From NCBI RefSeq assembly GCF_036311985.1, contig NZ_JAZDCJ010000006.1: 64,000 nt of DNA. One strand, written 5' to 3'. Source of the stretch: JAZDCJ01 sp036311985. Lineage in GTDB: Bacteria; Actinomycetota; Actinomycetes; Actinomycetales; Micrococcaceae. A program made the translations under genes and the position numbers. The notes under the pieces are model-generated. The model made no database searches. It worked only from the letters and a program-made list of their open reading frames with translations, and had not been told where the DNA came from. How positions within the stretch are numbered: position 1 is the stretch's first letter; each line of letters opens with the position of its first letter. Shown here in pieces: positions 48,893-58,031 of this stretch.

Positions 48893-49212
48893 GCGCCGGG
48901 CGGGACGCCGGACAGCACCCCTTCGAGTTCGGCCGGCTGCTGTGGTGGGCCAAGGCCTGCTTCTGGGGCATGGGTGCGTGCCTCGGCGTGGCGCTGCTGC
49001 TGTGGCTCGTGGCCGGCGGCCGGGCCGAGTTCACGACGGGCACGGCGCCGTGGAGCTGGCGCGTGCTCGTCCCCGGATGGCTGTCCCTGGCCGGACTGCT
49101 CCTGGCCCTCGCCGGCAGCATCCTGTTCACGCAGCAGATGGCGTTCGCGATCCTGGGCCGCCTCGACCGCTCGCCGCTCTTCGGCGCCAAGGGGCGCGGC
49201 CGGCGCCGCTGA
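48889..49212 (+). CDS. small membrane protein, hypothetical
   Basis: A 107-residue protein with two hydrophobic helices (about 18-43 and 62-84), a tryptophan-rich loop between them and a basic tail ending GRGRRR. I do not recognise the family. The GTG start overlaps the coaE stop, so it depends on coaE translation. It converges on the cardiolipin synthase with a four-base gap. Function unknown. Confidence 0.7.
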   Translation: MSAGRDAGQHPFEFGRLLWWAKACFWGMGACLGVALLLWLVAGGRAEFTTGTAPWSWRVLVPGWLSLAGLLLALAGSILFTQQMAFAILGRLDRSPLFGAKGRGRRR

Positions 49213-49216
49213 GCGG

Positions 49217-50686
49217 CTACTGGAGCGAGGACGTCAGGCGCGCGAGGTTGTCGCGGACCTTCTGGCCCAGCGGGCGTTGGAGCCAGTCCCCGAGCACGAG
49301 CTCCCGGCTCGCCGCGCGATAGCCGTCCTGGATCCGCCGGACATCGTCCACGAGTCCCCGCCCGTGGAGCATGACCGAGACCTCCATGTTGAGGCTGAAG
49401 GACCGGATGTCCATGTTGCTCGAGCCGATCACGGCCACGTCGTCGTCGATCGTGAAGTGCTTGGCGTGGAGGACCTGCGGGGCGCGGTAGAGGTGGATCC
49501 TCACGCCGGCCCGCAACAGCGCCTCGTAGTACGAACGCTGGGCGTGGTGCACCAGGGCCTGGTCGCCGATCTCCGAGACGAAGAGCTCCACCTCGACGCC
49601 CCGGGCCGCGGCCGTCAGGATGGCCAGCAGGATCGACTCCTCGGGGACGAAGTAGGGGCTCGTGATGCCGACCCGGTGCCGTGCCTGGTGGATCAGCAGG
49701 GCGTAGAGCTTGAGGTTGTTCTCCTGCGGGAACGACGGCCCGCTCGGCAGGATCTGCGCGTCCAGGTCGGCGGCCTCGCCGGAGAGGACCACGGGGCTCG
49801 TGTCGAGGGGCAGGAGCGTGCCGGTCTCGCTGTACCAATCGGTGACGAACACGGCGTCGAGCTCGCGGACCACGGGACCCTCGAGCCGCACCATGAGCTC
49901 GTGCCACGACAAACGGCCTCCGTCGCGGGCCGGCTTCTTGTGGTACCCGGCGTCGATCGCGTTCTGCGAGCCCGTGTACCCGATCCGCCCGTCCACGACG
50001 ACGAGCTTGCGGTGGTTGCGCAGGTCGGGCCGCTGCCAATCGCCCCTCAGCGGCCTGAACGGCAGCATGGGATGCCACTGGATGCCCGCGGCGCGCAGGA
50101 ACTCCTCGGTGTCCCGCCGGCCGGGGTACATCAGGCCCGCGAGGTGGTCGGACAGCACGCGTACGGCCACGCCGCGCGCGGCGGCCCGGGCGAGGGCGTC
50201 GAAGAGCACCTGCGTGGAGCCGTCGCGGACCAGGATGTAGAACTCGACGTGGACCTGCGTGCGGGCGCCGTCGATGTCCCGGGCGACCGCGGCGAACACG
50301 GCCTCGTAGTCGTCCAGGAGCACGGCCCGGTTGCCGCCGACCATGGGCAGGGCGCCCAGGTTCAGGCTCAGTGCCGCGGCCGAACCGAGCCAGGCGGGCC
50401 ATTCGTCGCGGTGGCTGGCCAGTGACAGGCCCTCGGTTCGTTCGAGGACCAGGGCGTTGACCTCTTCCTGCTTCTCGCGACGGTGCCGGGGGAGGGTGTT
50501 GCGGCCGACGAGGCCGTAGGCGAGGGTCCCGAGGAACGGGATGAAGATGATGGCCATGACCCAGGCGATCGCCGCGGAGGGGCGGCGGTTGGCCGAGACG
50601 TAGACGGCGGCGGCGCTGCCCAGCAGCAGGTGCAGCACAAGCGCCAGCAGCGCGAGGAGGTCGACGGTGTCCCACCACTCGGCCAC
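49217..50686 (-). CDS. cls: cardiolipin synthase (phospholipase D type)
   Basis: Joins two phosphatidylglycerols to cardiolipin at the membrane. It has 489 residues: two N-terminal helices (about 8-28 and 38-60), then two HKD catalytic motifs. The first is NHRKLVVVDG with H225, K227 and D232; the second is HAKHFTIDDD near 405, each followed by a GS-N. The start is a GTG four bases after the AI-2E family gene, which is probably co-transcribed. Confidence 0.94.
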   Translation of the reverse strand: MAEWWDTVDLLALLALVLHLLLGSAAAVYVSANRRPSAAIAWVMAIIFIPFLGTLAYGLVGRNTLPRHRREKQEEVNALVLERTEGLSLASHRDEWPAWLGSAAALSLNLGALPMVGGNRAVLLDDYEAVFAAVARDIDGARTQVHVEFYILVRDGSTQVLFDALARAAARGVAVRVLSDHLAGLMYPGRRDTEEFLRAAGIQWHPMLPFRPLRGDWQRPDLRNHRKLVVVDGRIGYTGSQNAIDAGYHKKPARDGGRLSWHELMVRLEGPVVRELDAVFVTDWYSETGTLLPLDTSPVVLSGEAADLDAQILPSGPSFPQENNLKLYALLIHQARHRVGITSPYFVPEESILLAILTAAARGVEVELFVSEIGDQALVHHAQRSYYEALLRAGVRIHLYRAPQVLHAKHFTIDDDVAVIGSSNMDIRSFSLNMEVSVMLHGRGLVDDVRRIQDGYRAASRELVLGDWLQRPLGQKVRDNLARLTSSLQ

Positions 50687-50690
50687 GGCC

Positions 50691-51749
50691 CTACCTCGCG
50701 TTCTGGGCCGGGATGACGACCTTCTTCAGGATCAGCAGGATCGAGGCCGTCGTCGGGCACGCGATGAGGGCGCCGAGCAGCCCGAGCAGCGTCCCGCCGA
50801 CCATGGCGCCGATCAGGACGAGGGAGCCGGGGATGCTGATGGCCTTGCCGACGATCCGCGGCGTCAGGACGTAGGCCTCGACCTGCATGTACACGAGCAT
50901 CACGAGGAGCACGACGAGCGCGGCCCCCGGCGAGGTGAAGAGCGAGACGATCGTGATGAGCGTCGTGCTGATGACGCTGCCGACGAGCGGGATGAGCGTG
51001 ATGGGAAAGGCGAGGACGGCGAGGACGGCGGCATAGCGGACGCCGACGATGCTCAGGAGGGTGAAGGTGAAGACGGCGTTCAGGGCCGCCAGCACGGCCA
51101 TTCCGCTGAGGTACTTGCCCACAGATTCCGCGATGGTCTCGGAGATCTCGGCGACCTCCTCGCGCCGCGAGGCCGGGACGAGGGCGTAGAAGCTGGACTT
51201 GATCGACTCCATGCCGGCGACGAAGTACAGTGTCAGCACCACCACGAACAGGACCGCGAATCCGGCGTTGACCACGTTGATGCCGACCTGCAGCGCGCCG
51301 CCGCCGATGGCGAGCCAGACCTCCGGGTCCGTCGAGGCGCGTTCGAGCCATTCGAGCAGCGGCGTCAAGGCGTCGCCGAGCCCGGCGTTGAGTTCCACGA
51401 ACCAGGCCTGCCCCGCGATCGCCCCGAAGCCCTGGGGGAGGAGCGCGATGAGCGAGGTCCCCTGCTCCACGAGGATCGGCACCACGATGCGCAGCAGCAG
51501 TGCCACGATGAGGACGAACCCGAGCATCACGGCCAGCACCGCCCCGGTGCGGGAGAGCTTGCGGCGCTCGAGCCAGCGCACGAGCGGGTCGAGGCCGAGC
51601 GAGACGAAGAACGCGACGAAGATCAGCGTCAGGGCGAACTTCAGCGTGATCACGGCGGCGCCGAGGGCCAGCGCGGTCAGGACGCCCAGCGTCGCGACGA
51701 ACCCGAGCCGGTACGGGCCGCCCCGTCCGCTCGTTTCAAGGAACTTCAT
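50691..51749 (-). CDS. AI-2E family transporter (YdiK/YhhT/TqsA superfamily)
   Basis: A 352-residue protein with about eight helices. Typical blocks are LIFVAFFVSLGLDPLVRWLE near the N-terminus, PLVGSVISTTLITIVSLFTS and YVLTPRIVGKAISIPGSLV near the C-terminus. The family includes TqsA (AI-2 export) and Na+/H+ antiporters, so the transported solute is unknown. I use the ATG at 51749, behind GGGAGGCGGCGCC. A minus-strand TAGACTGG lies about 45 bases upstream of the start. It forms a pair with cls. Confidence 0.88.
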   Translation of the reverse strand: MKFLETSGRGGPYRLGFVATLGVLTALALGAAVITLKFALTLIFVAFFVSLGLDPLVRWLERRKLSRTGAVLAVMLGFVLIVALLLRIVVPILVEQGTSLIALLPQGFGAIAGQAWFVELNAGLGDALTPLLEWLERASTDPEVWLAIGGGALQVGINVVNAGFAVLFVVVLTLYFVAGMESIKSSFYALVPASRREEVAEISETIAESVGKYLSGMAVLAALNAVFTFTLLSIVGVRYAAVLAVLAFPITLIPLVGSVISTTLITIVSLFTSPGAALVVLLVMLVYMQVEAYVLTPRIVGKAISIPGSLVLIGAMVGGTLLGLLGALIACPTTASILLILKKVVIPAQNAR

Positions 51750-51896
51750 GGCGCCGCCTCCCTCGTCCGGCGCAGCGGCCGGTTGACGCCAGTCTAGGTC
51801 GGGTTGCGCCCGGGGCGGCAGGGGCACGACGGCGGCGCCCCGCCGTCGTCCGCCCGGACGGTCCGCACGGGGCCCGGTGGGCGACCCGTGCCATGA

Positions 51897-51912
51897 TCGA
51901 AGATGCGTTCGA
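51897..51912. promoter_or_regulatory. LexA (SOS) box upstream of uvrB
   Basis: TCGAAGATGCGTTCGA matches the actinobacterial LexA consensus TCGAAC-N4-GTTCGA at 11 of 12 defined positions. It sits 25 bases before the uvrB ATG, over the expected -35, so LexA would block transcription until DNA damage. Confidence 0.85.
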
Positions 51913-51925
51913 AGCGGCGGGGGCG

Positions 51926-51931
51926 TAGCCT
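51926..51931 (+). promoter_or_regulatory. -10 element for leaderless uvrB
   Basis: TAGCCT ends six bases before the uvrB ATG; with the LexA box just upstream this defines a compact SOS promoter. Confidence 0.55.
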
Positions 51932-51937
51932 AGATCC

Positions 51938-54043
51938 ATGAGCCTGGCCCAGCAGATCAACCGCGTCGTCGCCCCCTTCGAGGTCATCAGCGACTACCAG
52001 CCCGCCGGCGACCAGCCGCAGGCGATCCGCGAGCTGGCCGAGCGGATCAACGGCGGCGAGAAGGACGTCGTGCTGCTGGGTGCGACCGGAACGGGCAAGT
52101 CGGCCACGACGGCCTGGCTGATCGAACAGGTCCAGCGGCCGACGCTCGTCATGGTGCAGAACAAGACCCTGGCCGCGCAGCTGGCGAACGAGTTCCGCGA
52201 GCTGCTGCCCAACAACGCGGTCGAGTACTTCGTCTCCTACTACGACTACTACCAGCCGGAGGCCTACGTCCCGCAGACGGACACCTTCATCGAGAAGGAC
52301 TCCTCCATCAACGAGGAGGTCGAACGGCTGCGGCACTCGGCCACCAACGCGCTGCTGACGCGCCGCGACGTCGTCGTGGTCGCGACCGTGTCCTGCATCT
52401 ACGGGCTCGGCACGCCGGAGGAATACGTCGCCGGCATGGTGACGCTGCGCAAGGGGATGGAGCTGAACCGGGACGAGCTGCTGCGGAAGTTCGTCTCGAT
52501 GCAGTACGCCCGCAACGACACCGACTTCCACCGCGGGACGTTCCGCGTGCGCGGGGACACGGTGGAGATCATCCCGATGTATGAGGAGCAGGCGCTGCGG
52601 ATCGAGTTCTTCGGGGACGAGATCGAGCAGATCCACACGCTGCACCCCCTGACCGGGGACGTGATCCGCGAGGAGGAGGAGATGTACGTCTTCCCCGCGA
52701 GCCACTACGTCGCCGGGCCGGAGCGGATGAACCGGGCCATCACCGACATCGAGGACGAGCTGCGCGGGCGGTTGAACGAGCTCGAGGGGCAGAACAAGCT
52801 CGTCGAGGCCCAGCGGCTGCGCATGCGCACCACCTACGACCTCGAGATGATGCAGCAGATGGGCTTCTGCAACGGCATCGAGAACTACTCGCGCCACATC
52901 GACGGCCGCGGCGCCGGCACGGCGCCGCACTGCCTCCTGGACTACTTCCCGGACGACTTCATGCTCGTCGTCGACGAGTCCCACGTCACGATCCCGCAGA
53001 TCGGCGCGATGTACGAGGGCGACATGTCGCGCAAGCGCACGCTCGTCGAGCACGGCTTCCGGCTCCCCTCGGCCATGGACAACCGGCCGCTCAAGTGGGA
53101 CGAGTTCCTCGAGCGCATCGGCCAGACCGTCTACCTTTCCGCGACGCCGGGCAAGTACGAGCTCGGCAAATCCGACGGCGTCGTGCAGCAGATCATCCGC
53201 CCCACCGGCCTGGTCGACCCGGAGATCGTGGTCAAGCCGACGAAGGGACAGATCGACGACCTGCTCGACGAGATCCGGGTACGCGTGGAGCGCGACGAGC
53301 GCGTCCTCGTCACGACGCTGACCAAGCGCATGGCGGAGGACCTGACGGGCTACCTCACCGAGCACGGCGTCAAGGTCGAGTACCTGCACTCCGACGTCGA
53401 CACCCTGCGCCGCGTCGAGCTCCTGCGCGAGCTGCGCCTCGGGACGTTCGACGTCCTCGTCGGCATCAACCTCCTGCGCGAGGGGCTGGACCTGCCGGAG
53501 GTCTCGCTCGTGGCGATCCTCGACGCGGACAAGGAGGGCTTCCTGCGCTCCGGGACCTCGCTCATCCAGACCATCGGGCGCGCGGCCCGCAACGTCTCCG
53601 GGCAGGTGCACATGTACGCGGACCGGATCACCGACTCGATGGCCACCGCGATCGACGAGACGAACCGGCGCCGGGCCATCCAGCAGGCCTACAACGCCGA
53701 GCGCGGGATCGACCCGCAGCCGCTGCGCAAGAAGATCGCCGACATCACGGACCAGCTGGCCCGCGAGGACGCGGACACGCAGGAGCTCCTGAACAACCAG
53801 CGGCTGGCCAAGGGCGCCCGGCGCACGAGCGGGAGCCAGACCGCCAAGGCCGAGTCCGTGGTGCGCCGCGACGGGCTCGCGGCCGTCCCGGCCGAGGACC
53901 TCGTGGACCTCATCACCCAGCTCACGGAGCAGATGCACGGGGCGGCCGCCGAGCTCCAGTTCGAGCTCGCGGCCCGGCTGCGCGACGAGGTCGGGGAACT
54001 CAAGAAGGAGCTGCGGCAGATGCAGAAGGCCGGCCACGCCTAG
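51938..54043 (+). CDS. uvrB: excinuclease ABC subunit B
   Basis: Damage-verifying helicase of nucleotide excision repair. It has 701 residues: Walker A LLGATGTGKS (48-55), the DNA-clamping beta hairpin in YYDYYQPEAYVPQTDTFIEK, the helicase motifs VDESHVTIPQ and QTIGRAARN, and a C-terminal UVR domain (LQFELAARLRDEVGELKKEL) that contacts UvrA and UvrC. The ATG at 51938 is the standard start. Regulation by LexA is supported by the box upstream. Confidence 0.98.
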   Translation: MSLAQQINRVVAPFEVISDYQPAGDQPQAIRELAERINGGEKDVVLLGATGTGKSATTAWLIEQVQRPTLVMVQNKTLAAQLANEFRELLPNNAVEYFVSYYDYYQPEAYVPQTDTFIEKDSSINEEVERLRHSATNALLTRRDVVVVATVSCIYGLGTPEEYVAGMVTLRKGMELNRDELLRKFVSMQYARNDTDFHRGTFRVRGDTVEIIPMYEEQALRIEFFGDEIEQIHTLHPLTGDVIREEEEMYVFPASHYVAGPERMNRAITDIEDELRGRLNELEGQNKLVEAQRLRMRTTYDLEMMQQMGFCNGIENYSRHIDGRGAGTAPHCLLDYFPDDFMLVVDESHVTIPQIGAMYEGDMSRKRTLVEHGFRLPSAMDNRPLKWDEFLERIGQTVYLSATPGKYELGKSDGVVQQIIRPTGLVDPEIVVKPTKGQIDDLLDEIRVRVERDERVLVTTLTKRMAEDLTGYLTEHGVKVEYLHSDVDTLRRVELLRELRLGTFDVLVGINLLREGLDLPEVSLVAILDADKEGFLRSGTSLIQTIGRAARNVSGQVHMYADRITDSMATAIDETNRRRAIQQAYNAERGIDPQPLRKKIADITDQLAREDADTQELLNNQRLAKGARRTSGSQTAKAESVVRRDGLAAVPAEDLVDLITQLTEQMHGAAAELQFELAARLRDEVGELKKELRQMQKAGHA

Positions 54044-54057
54044 CCGCGTCGTGTGAC

Positions 54058-54079
54058 GCCCGCCGGCGTGCCGGCGGGC
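54058..54079 (+). terminator. hairpin after uvrB
   Basis: The perfect ten-base arms GCCCGCCGGC / GCCGGCGGGC with a two-base loop lie 15 bases after the uvrB stop. No T tract follows. Confidence 0.6.
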
Positions 54080-54088
54080 CCGCTTCGG

Positions 54089-54094
54089 CTACAC
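54089..54094 (+). promoter_or_regulatory. -10 element of the terC riboswitch transcript
   Basis: TACACT lies about 15 bases before the first conserved block of the riboswitch. Confidence 0.45.
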
Positions 54095-54104
54095 TGATCC
54101 GAGC

Positions 54105-54213
54105 GTAGGGGAGTATCCCGAACACTGTGGACGTCAGCACGCGGGTCGACGACGACCCGCCGGGCACAGTGGCCGGACCCGGTGGACCGGGCGGCGGAGA
54201 GACTTGCGGCCCA
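54105..54213 (+). promoter_or_regulatory. yybP-ykoY manganese riboswitch
   Basis: The two conserved blocks of this class are present: GGGGAGTA near the start (54108-54115) and GCGGAGAGACTTGCGGCC near the end, with GC-rich stems between them (CGTCAGCACGCGGGTCG and ACCCGGTGGACCGGG). It lies about 47 bases before terC, the family classically controlled by this riboswitch. The known ligand is Mn2+, which turns expression on. Confidence 0.85.
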
Positions 54214-54259
54214 CATCCGTACCCTCTACCGGCGCCAGCGCGCCGTCGAAAGGCCGTCC

Positions 54260-55294
54260 GTGTCAGACCAGCTTTCCGTCCAGTTCCAGGCGATCTCGTT
54301 CGCCGTCCTGGGCCTCATCCTGCTTTTCGACCTGCTCTACGTCGTCAAGCGCCCCCACGAGCCCTCCATGAAGGAGGCCGGCCTGTGGGTCGGCTTCTAC
54401 GTCACCCTCGCCTTGTGCTTCGCGGGCCTGCTGTTCTGGCAGGCCGGCCCGGACTACGGCCAGGAATTCGTGGCCGGCTGGGTCACCGAATACAGCCTCA
54501 GCGTCGACAACCTGTTCGTCTTCATCATCATCATGGCCCGCTTCTCCGTGCCCCGGAAGTACCAGCAGGAGGTGCTGATGTTCGGCATCATCATCGCGCT
54601 GATCCTCCGCGGCATCTTCATCATGGTCGGCGCGACCGTGATCGAGCACTTCAGCTGGGTCTTCTACCTCTTCGGCGTCTTCCTGCTGTGGACCGCCTGG
54701 AAGCAGGCCACCGATTCGGGCGAGGACGAGGAGGAGGGCTCGGAGTCCGGCCTGATCGCGCGCCTGACCAGGAAGCTCCCGGTGAGCGAGCACTACGACG
54801 GCAACAAGCTGCGCACGACCGTCGACGGCCGCCGCGTGTTCACGCCCATGGTCCTCGTCTTCATCACGATCGGCATGACCGACCTGCTCTTCGCGGTCGA
54901 CTCCATCCCGGCCATCTTCGGCCTGACCCAGAGCGCCTTCATCGTCTTCACCGCGAACATCTTCGCGCTCATGGGCCTGCGCCAGCTCTACTTCCTGCTC
55001 GGCGGACTCATGGACCGCCTCGTGTACCTCAAGCACGGACTCTCGGTCATCCTGGCCTTCATCGGCGTCAAGCTCATCTTCCACGCGATGCACGAGAACG
55101 AGCTCCCGTTCATCAACGGCGGCCAGCACATCGAGTGGGTCCCCGTCATCGGCACCCCGCTGTCCCTCGGCGTGATCCTCGGGACGATCGTCGTCGCGAC
55201 CGTGGCCTCGCTCGTGAGCCCGGCGGGCCGCCGCGCCGCGATGGACGCCCGGCTGCAGAAGGACATCGAGAGCGTCCGCAGCGACGCCGAGTAG
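54260..55294 (+). CDS. TerC family integral membrane protein, predicted Mn2+ exporter
   Basis: A 344-residue protein with about eight or nine helices and the acidic metal motifs TEYSLSVDNLFVF (E78, D83) and LFAVDSIPAIFG. TerC/Alx proteins were named for tellurite resistance, but several export manganese or load metal onto secreted enzymes. The Mn2+ riboswitch directly upstream supports a manganese role here. I chose the GTG at 54260 (VSDQLSVQFQ); the longer frame would run into the riboswitch. A strong hairpin follows. Confidence 0.9.
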   Translation: MSDQLSVQFQAISFAVLGLILLFDLLYVVKRPHEPSMKEAGLWVGFYVTLALCFAGLLFWQAGPDYGQEFVAGWVTEYSLSVDNLFVFIIIMARFSVPRKYQQEVLMFGIIIALILRGIFIMVGATVIEHFSWVFYLFGVFLLWTAWKQATDSGEDEEEGSESGLIARLTRKLPVSEHYDGNKLRTTVDGRRVFTPMVLVFITIGMTDLLFAVDSIPAIFGLTQSAFIVFTANIFALMGLRQLYFLLGGLMDRLVYLKHGLSVILAFIGVKLIFHAMHENELPFINGGQHIEWVPVIGTPLSLGVILGTIVVATVASLVSPAGRRAAMDARLQKDIESVRSDAE

Positions 55295-55327
55295 GCGCCC
55301 GGCGCGCGCCGCGCCCTCCCACCGGCC

Positions 55328-55353
55328 ATGGCCCCCGCCTCCGCGGGGGCCAT
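55328..55353 (+). terminator. terC terminator
   Basis: The perfect arms ATGGCCCCCGC / GCGGGGGCCAT enclose CTCC. It ends three bases before the -10 of the next gene, so stop and start signals abut. Confidence 0.75.
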
Positions 55354-55356
55354 TGC

Positions 55357-55362
55357 TACGCT
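55357..55362 (+). promoter_or_regulatory. -10 element for the leaderless MFS gene
   Basis: TACGCT ends six bases before the GTG at 55369, directly after the terC terminator. Confidence 0.5.
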
Positions 55363-55368
55363 GGGCGG

Positions 55369-56730
55369 GTGGCAGAACACGCAACGACGGCGCCCGGCGC
55401 CCGGCGTCAGGCCGTGCAGCGGCGGGTGGTCGCCACGCTCGCCGCGGCGCAGCTCTTCAGCGGGATCGGCAACGGCGCGGGGCTCGCGATCGGATCCCTC
55501 ATGGCGGTCGAGCTGACCGGCAGCAACGCCTTCGCGGGGGCCAGCACGACGGCCATCTCCGTGGCCGGCGCGCTCGCCGCCCTGCCGCTCGCCGGCCTCG
55601 CCGCGCGCCGCGGACGCAGGACGGCGCTGTCGGCCGGCCTGCTGCTCGCCGCGGCCGGCGCCGTGGCCATGGCGGCCGCTCCGCTCCTCGGCAGCTTCGC
55701 CGCCCTGCTGGCGGGCTCCCTCCTGCTCGGCGTCGGTGCCGCGGCGAACCTCCAGGCGAGGTTCGCGGCGACCGACCTCGCCGACGACGCGACGCGGGGC
55801 CGCGACGTGGGCCTCGTCGTCTGGTCGATCACCGTCGGGGCGGTCGCCGGGCCCAACCTCATCGGACCGGGCAGCGCGTGGGGCGCCTCGCTCGGACTGC
55901 CTCCGCTCAGCGGGCCCTTCCTGTTCTCGCTCGCAGGGCTGCTGGCCGCCGCCGTCGTCCTCCAGATCGGCCTCCGCCCCGACCCGCTCGCGTTCGGAGC
56001 GGAGATCCCGGCCGACGCCGGTCGCGGGGGATCCGCGGCAGGGGGCCCGGAGGGCGTTCCCGCCTTCCCCGCGGCGGCACCGGGCCGGCCCTCGCTGCGC
56101 GACGGGGTCCGCGCCGTCCGGGACTCGCCCGCGGCGCGGCTCGGCATCGCCACGGTCGTCGGCGCCCACCTCGTCATGGTGTCCGTCATGGCGATGACGC
56201 CCGTGCACCTCAGGGAACTCGCGGAACCCGCCGGGCATGCCGGCCACGCTGCCTCCCCGGACACGCTGGTCCTGATCGGCTTCACGATTTCGCTGCACAT
56301 CGCGGGCATGTATGCCTTGTCCCCGGTCATGGGGTGGATGGCGGACCGGCTCGGGCGCCGTCGGACGATGCTCGCGGCCCAGTGCGTGCTGGCCGCGGCG
56401 CTCGTGACGGCCGGGCTCGGACGGGAGAGCCACCTGGCGGTCGCCGCGGGGCTCGTGCTCCTGGGGCTGGGGTGGTCGATGGCGGTCGTCGCCGCGTCCG
56501 CGTTCCTCGCCGAAAGCGTGGACGGACGACGCCGGGTCCTGGTCCAGGGGCTCTCGGACACGCTCATGGGCGCGGCGGGCGCGCTGGGAGCCGCCGGATC
56601 CGGCGTCGTCCTCGCCTGGGTGGGGTTCACGGGACTGAACCTCGCCGCCCTCGCCGTCGCGGCCGGCGTCGCGCTCTGGTGCGCGGCGTCCCTCAGGACG
56701 GGGCGTCCCCGGCGGGTTCCTGCGGCCTGA
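55369..56730 (+). CDS. MFS transporter
   Basis: A major facilitator of 453 residues with about twelve helices. Its start is typical (LAAAQLFSGIGNGAGLAIG), with the motif A-like LAARRGRRTALSAG after helix 2 and MADRLGRRRTML after helix 8. A hydrophilic loop rich in glycine and proline (about 225-250) divides the halves. The substrate is unknown; related actinobacterial proteins are annotated as multidrug or sugar exporters without proof. The last 38 bases overlap the convergent peptidase gene. Confidence 0.88.
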   Translation: MAEHATTAPGARRQAVQRRVVATLAAAQLFSGIGNGAGLAIGSLMAVELTGSNAFAGASTTAISVAGALAALPLAGLAARRGRRTALSAGLLLAAAGAVAMAAAPLLGSFAALLAGSLLLGVGAAANLQARFAATDLADDATRGRDVGLVVWSITVGAVAGPNLIGPGSAWGASLGLPPLSGPFLFSLAGLLAAAVVLQIGLRPDPLAFGAEIPADAGRGGSAAGGPEGVPAFPAAAPGRPSLRDGVRAVRDSPAARLGIATVVGAHLVMVSVMAMTPVHLRELAEPAGHAGHAASPDTLVLIGFTISLHIAGMYALSPVMGWMADRLGRRRTMLAAQCVLAAALVTAGLGRESHLAVAAGLVLLGLGWSMAVVAASAFLAESVDGRRRVLVQGLSDTLMGAAGALGAAGSGVVLAWVGFTGLNLAALAVAAGVALWCAASLRTGRPRRVPAA

Positions 56731-58024
56731 TCATGCCGAGCAGGCGGGAGAACACCGCCGCGCCGTCGTCCGCGATCCCGTCGTGGTGGAACTCGTCCGT
56801 CTCCCAGACGCGCAGGCCGCGCACGGCCGCCGCCGTCTCCAGGCTCAGCTCACGGTCGACGTAGACGTCGTCCGCGTAGACCACGGCCGCGACGGGCACC
56901 GTGTTCCGGGCGAGGCGCTCGGGGTCGTAGAGCGCCGGCCAGTCCCCGTGGCCGGCCAGGAGGGCGGCGACCTGCTCGAGCGGGCGCAACGCCGGATCCT
57001 CCTCGAAGTACCAGGGGTAGACCATCTCGCCGGTCAAGAGCGGGCTCGCTGCGTCCGGCGCGAAGTCGGGGAACTCCTCCAGCACTCGGGCGGCAGACCA
57101 CGCCGTCGGCCCGCCCTGGCCGTAGATCGACTCGTGCATCAGCGCGTAGAGGGGGTTGGAGTAGCGCGAGGCCTGCCCCTGCAGCGCCTCGAGGAACGCG
57201 TCGGAGAGCGATTCCCCGCCGCGCGTGCGCACGAGGGCTCCCTCGAGCACGTGGTGGAGCTGGTCGACGCGCGTGTTGCCGCCGAGGAACTGCCCCAGCA
57301 TCTGCACGGTGTGCCTCCGCACCGGGCGCCCGTCCGGCAGCTGCTCCTCGACCCGGTCGACGTGCGCGAGGATCCGGTCCAGCATCGCCCGGTCCTCCGG
57401 ATAGGCCGCGAAGTACTCGGCGTTGCGGGCGGACATGCGCGCGTAGGTGGCCCGGTAGACGAGGTCCGGGCCGCCGGCCAGGGGCGGCAGCCCGCCCGCG
57501 ACGAGGCAGCCGGCGAGGCCCCCCGGCGCCAGGGACAGGTAGCTGAGGGTGCAGAAGCCGCCATAGCTCTGCCCGAACGTCGTCCACGGCCCGTCGGCGA
57601 GCAGGCCGCGCAGCAGCTCGGCGTCGCGCACGATCGCGTCGGCCCGGAAGCGCGCCAGGTAGGCCGCCTGCGCGGCGGGATCCCCGCGCAGGGGCAGCGT
57701 CTGCCGCGTTGCGGGGGAGCTGAGTCCCGTGCCGCGCTGGTCCAGCAGCAGGACCCTGAACTCCTTGCAGGCCTCCTCGAGCCAGCCGCCGAGCGTCGAG
57801 ACCCGGGGCCCCTTGCCGCCCGGACCACCCTGGAGGAAGAGCAGCCACGGCAGCCGCCCGGGATCCGCGTGTTCCGTCGAGGAGACCTCGCGGGCGAAGA
57901 GCGTCAGCTGCCCACCGTCCGGATCGTCGTGGTCCAGCGGGACCTCGAAGTAGTGCTCGGTGGTCCGCATCCCGCGGAACTCGTGGACTGCGGCGATCCG
58001 GTGGGGCGTGGTGCGCTGGCTCAT
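56693..58024 (-). CDS. proline iminopeptidase-type alpha/beta hydrolase (peptidase family S33)
   Basis: A 443-residue serine peptidase. The oxyanion block FLQGGPGGKGPR, the nucleophile elbow TFGQSYGGF and DQRGTGLSSP are typical of prolyl aminopeptidases, which release N-terminal proline. The final histidine is in DEFHHDGIADD. Residues about 150-350 form the cap. The ATG at 58024 has TACGCT seven bases upstream and no ribosome binding site. It overlaps the MFS gene by 38 bases, tail to tail. Confidence 0.9.
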   Translation of the reverse strand: MSQRTTPHRIAAVHEFRGMRTTEHYFEVPLDHDDPDGGQLTLFAREVSSTEHADPGRLPWLLFLQGGPGGKGPRVSTLGGWLEEACKEFRVLLLDQRGTGLSSPATRQTLPLRGDPAAQAAYLARFRADAIVRDAELLRGLLADGPWTTFGQSYGGFCTLSYLSLAPGGLAGCLVAGGLPPLAGGPDLVYRATYARMSARNAEYFAAYPEDRAMLDRILAHVDRVEEQLPDGRPVRRHTVQMLGQFLGGNTRVDQLHHVLEGALVRTRGGESLSDAFLEALQGQASRYSNPLYALMHESIYGQGGPTAWSAARVLEEFPDFAPDAASPLLTGEMVYPWYFEEDPALRPLEQVAALLAGHGDWPALYDPERLARNTVPVAAVVYADDVYVDRELSLETAAAVRGLRVWETDEFHHDGIADDGAAVFSRLLGMIRPQEPAGDAPS

Positions 58025-58031
58025 GAAACCC

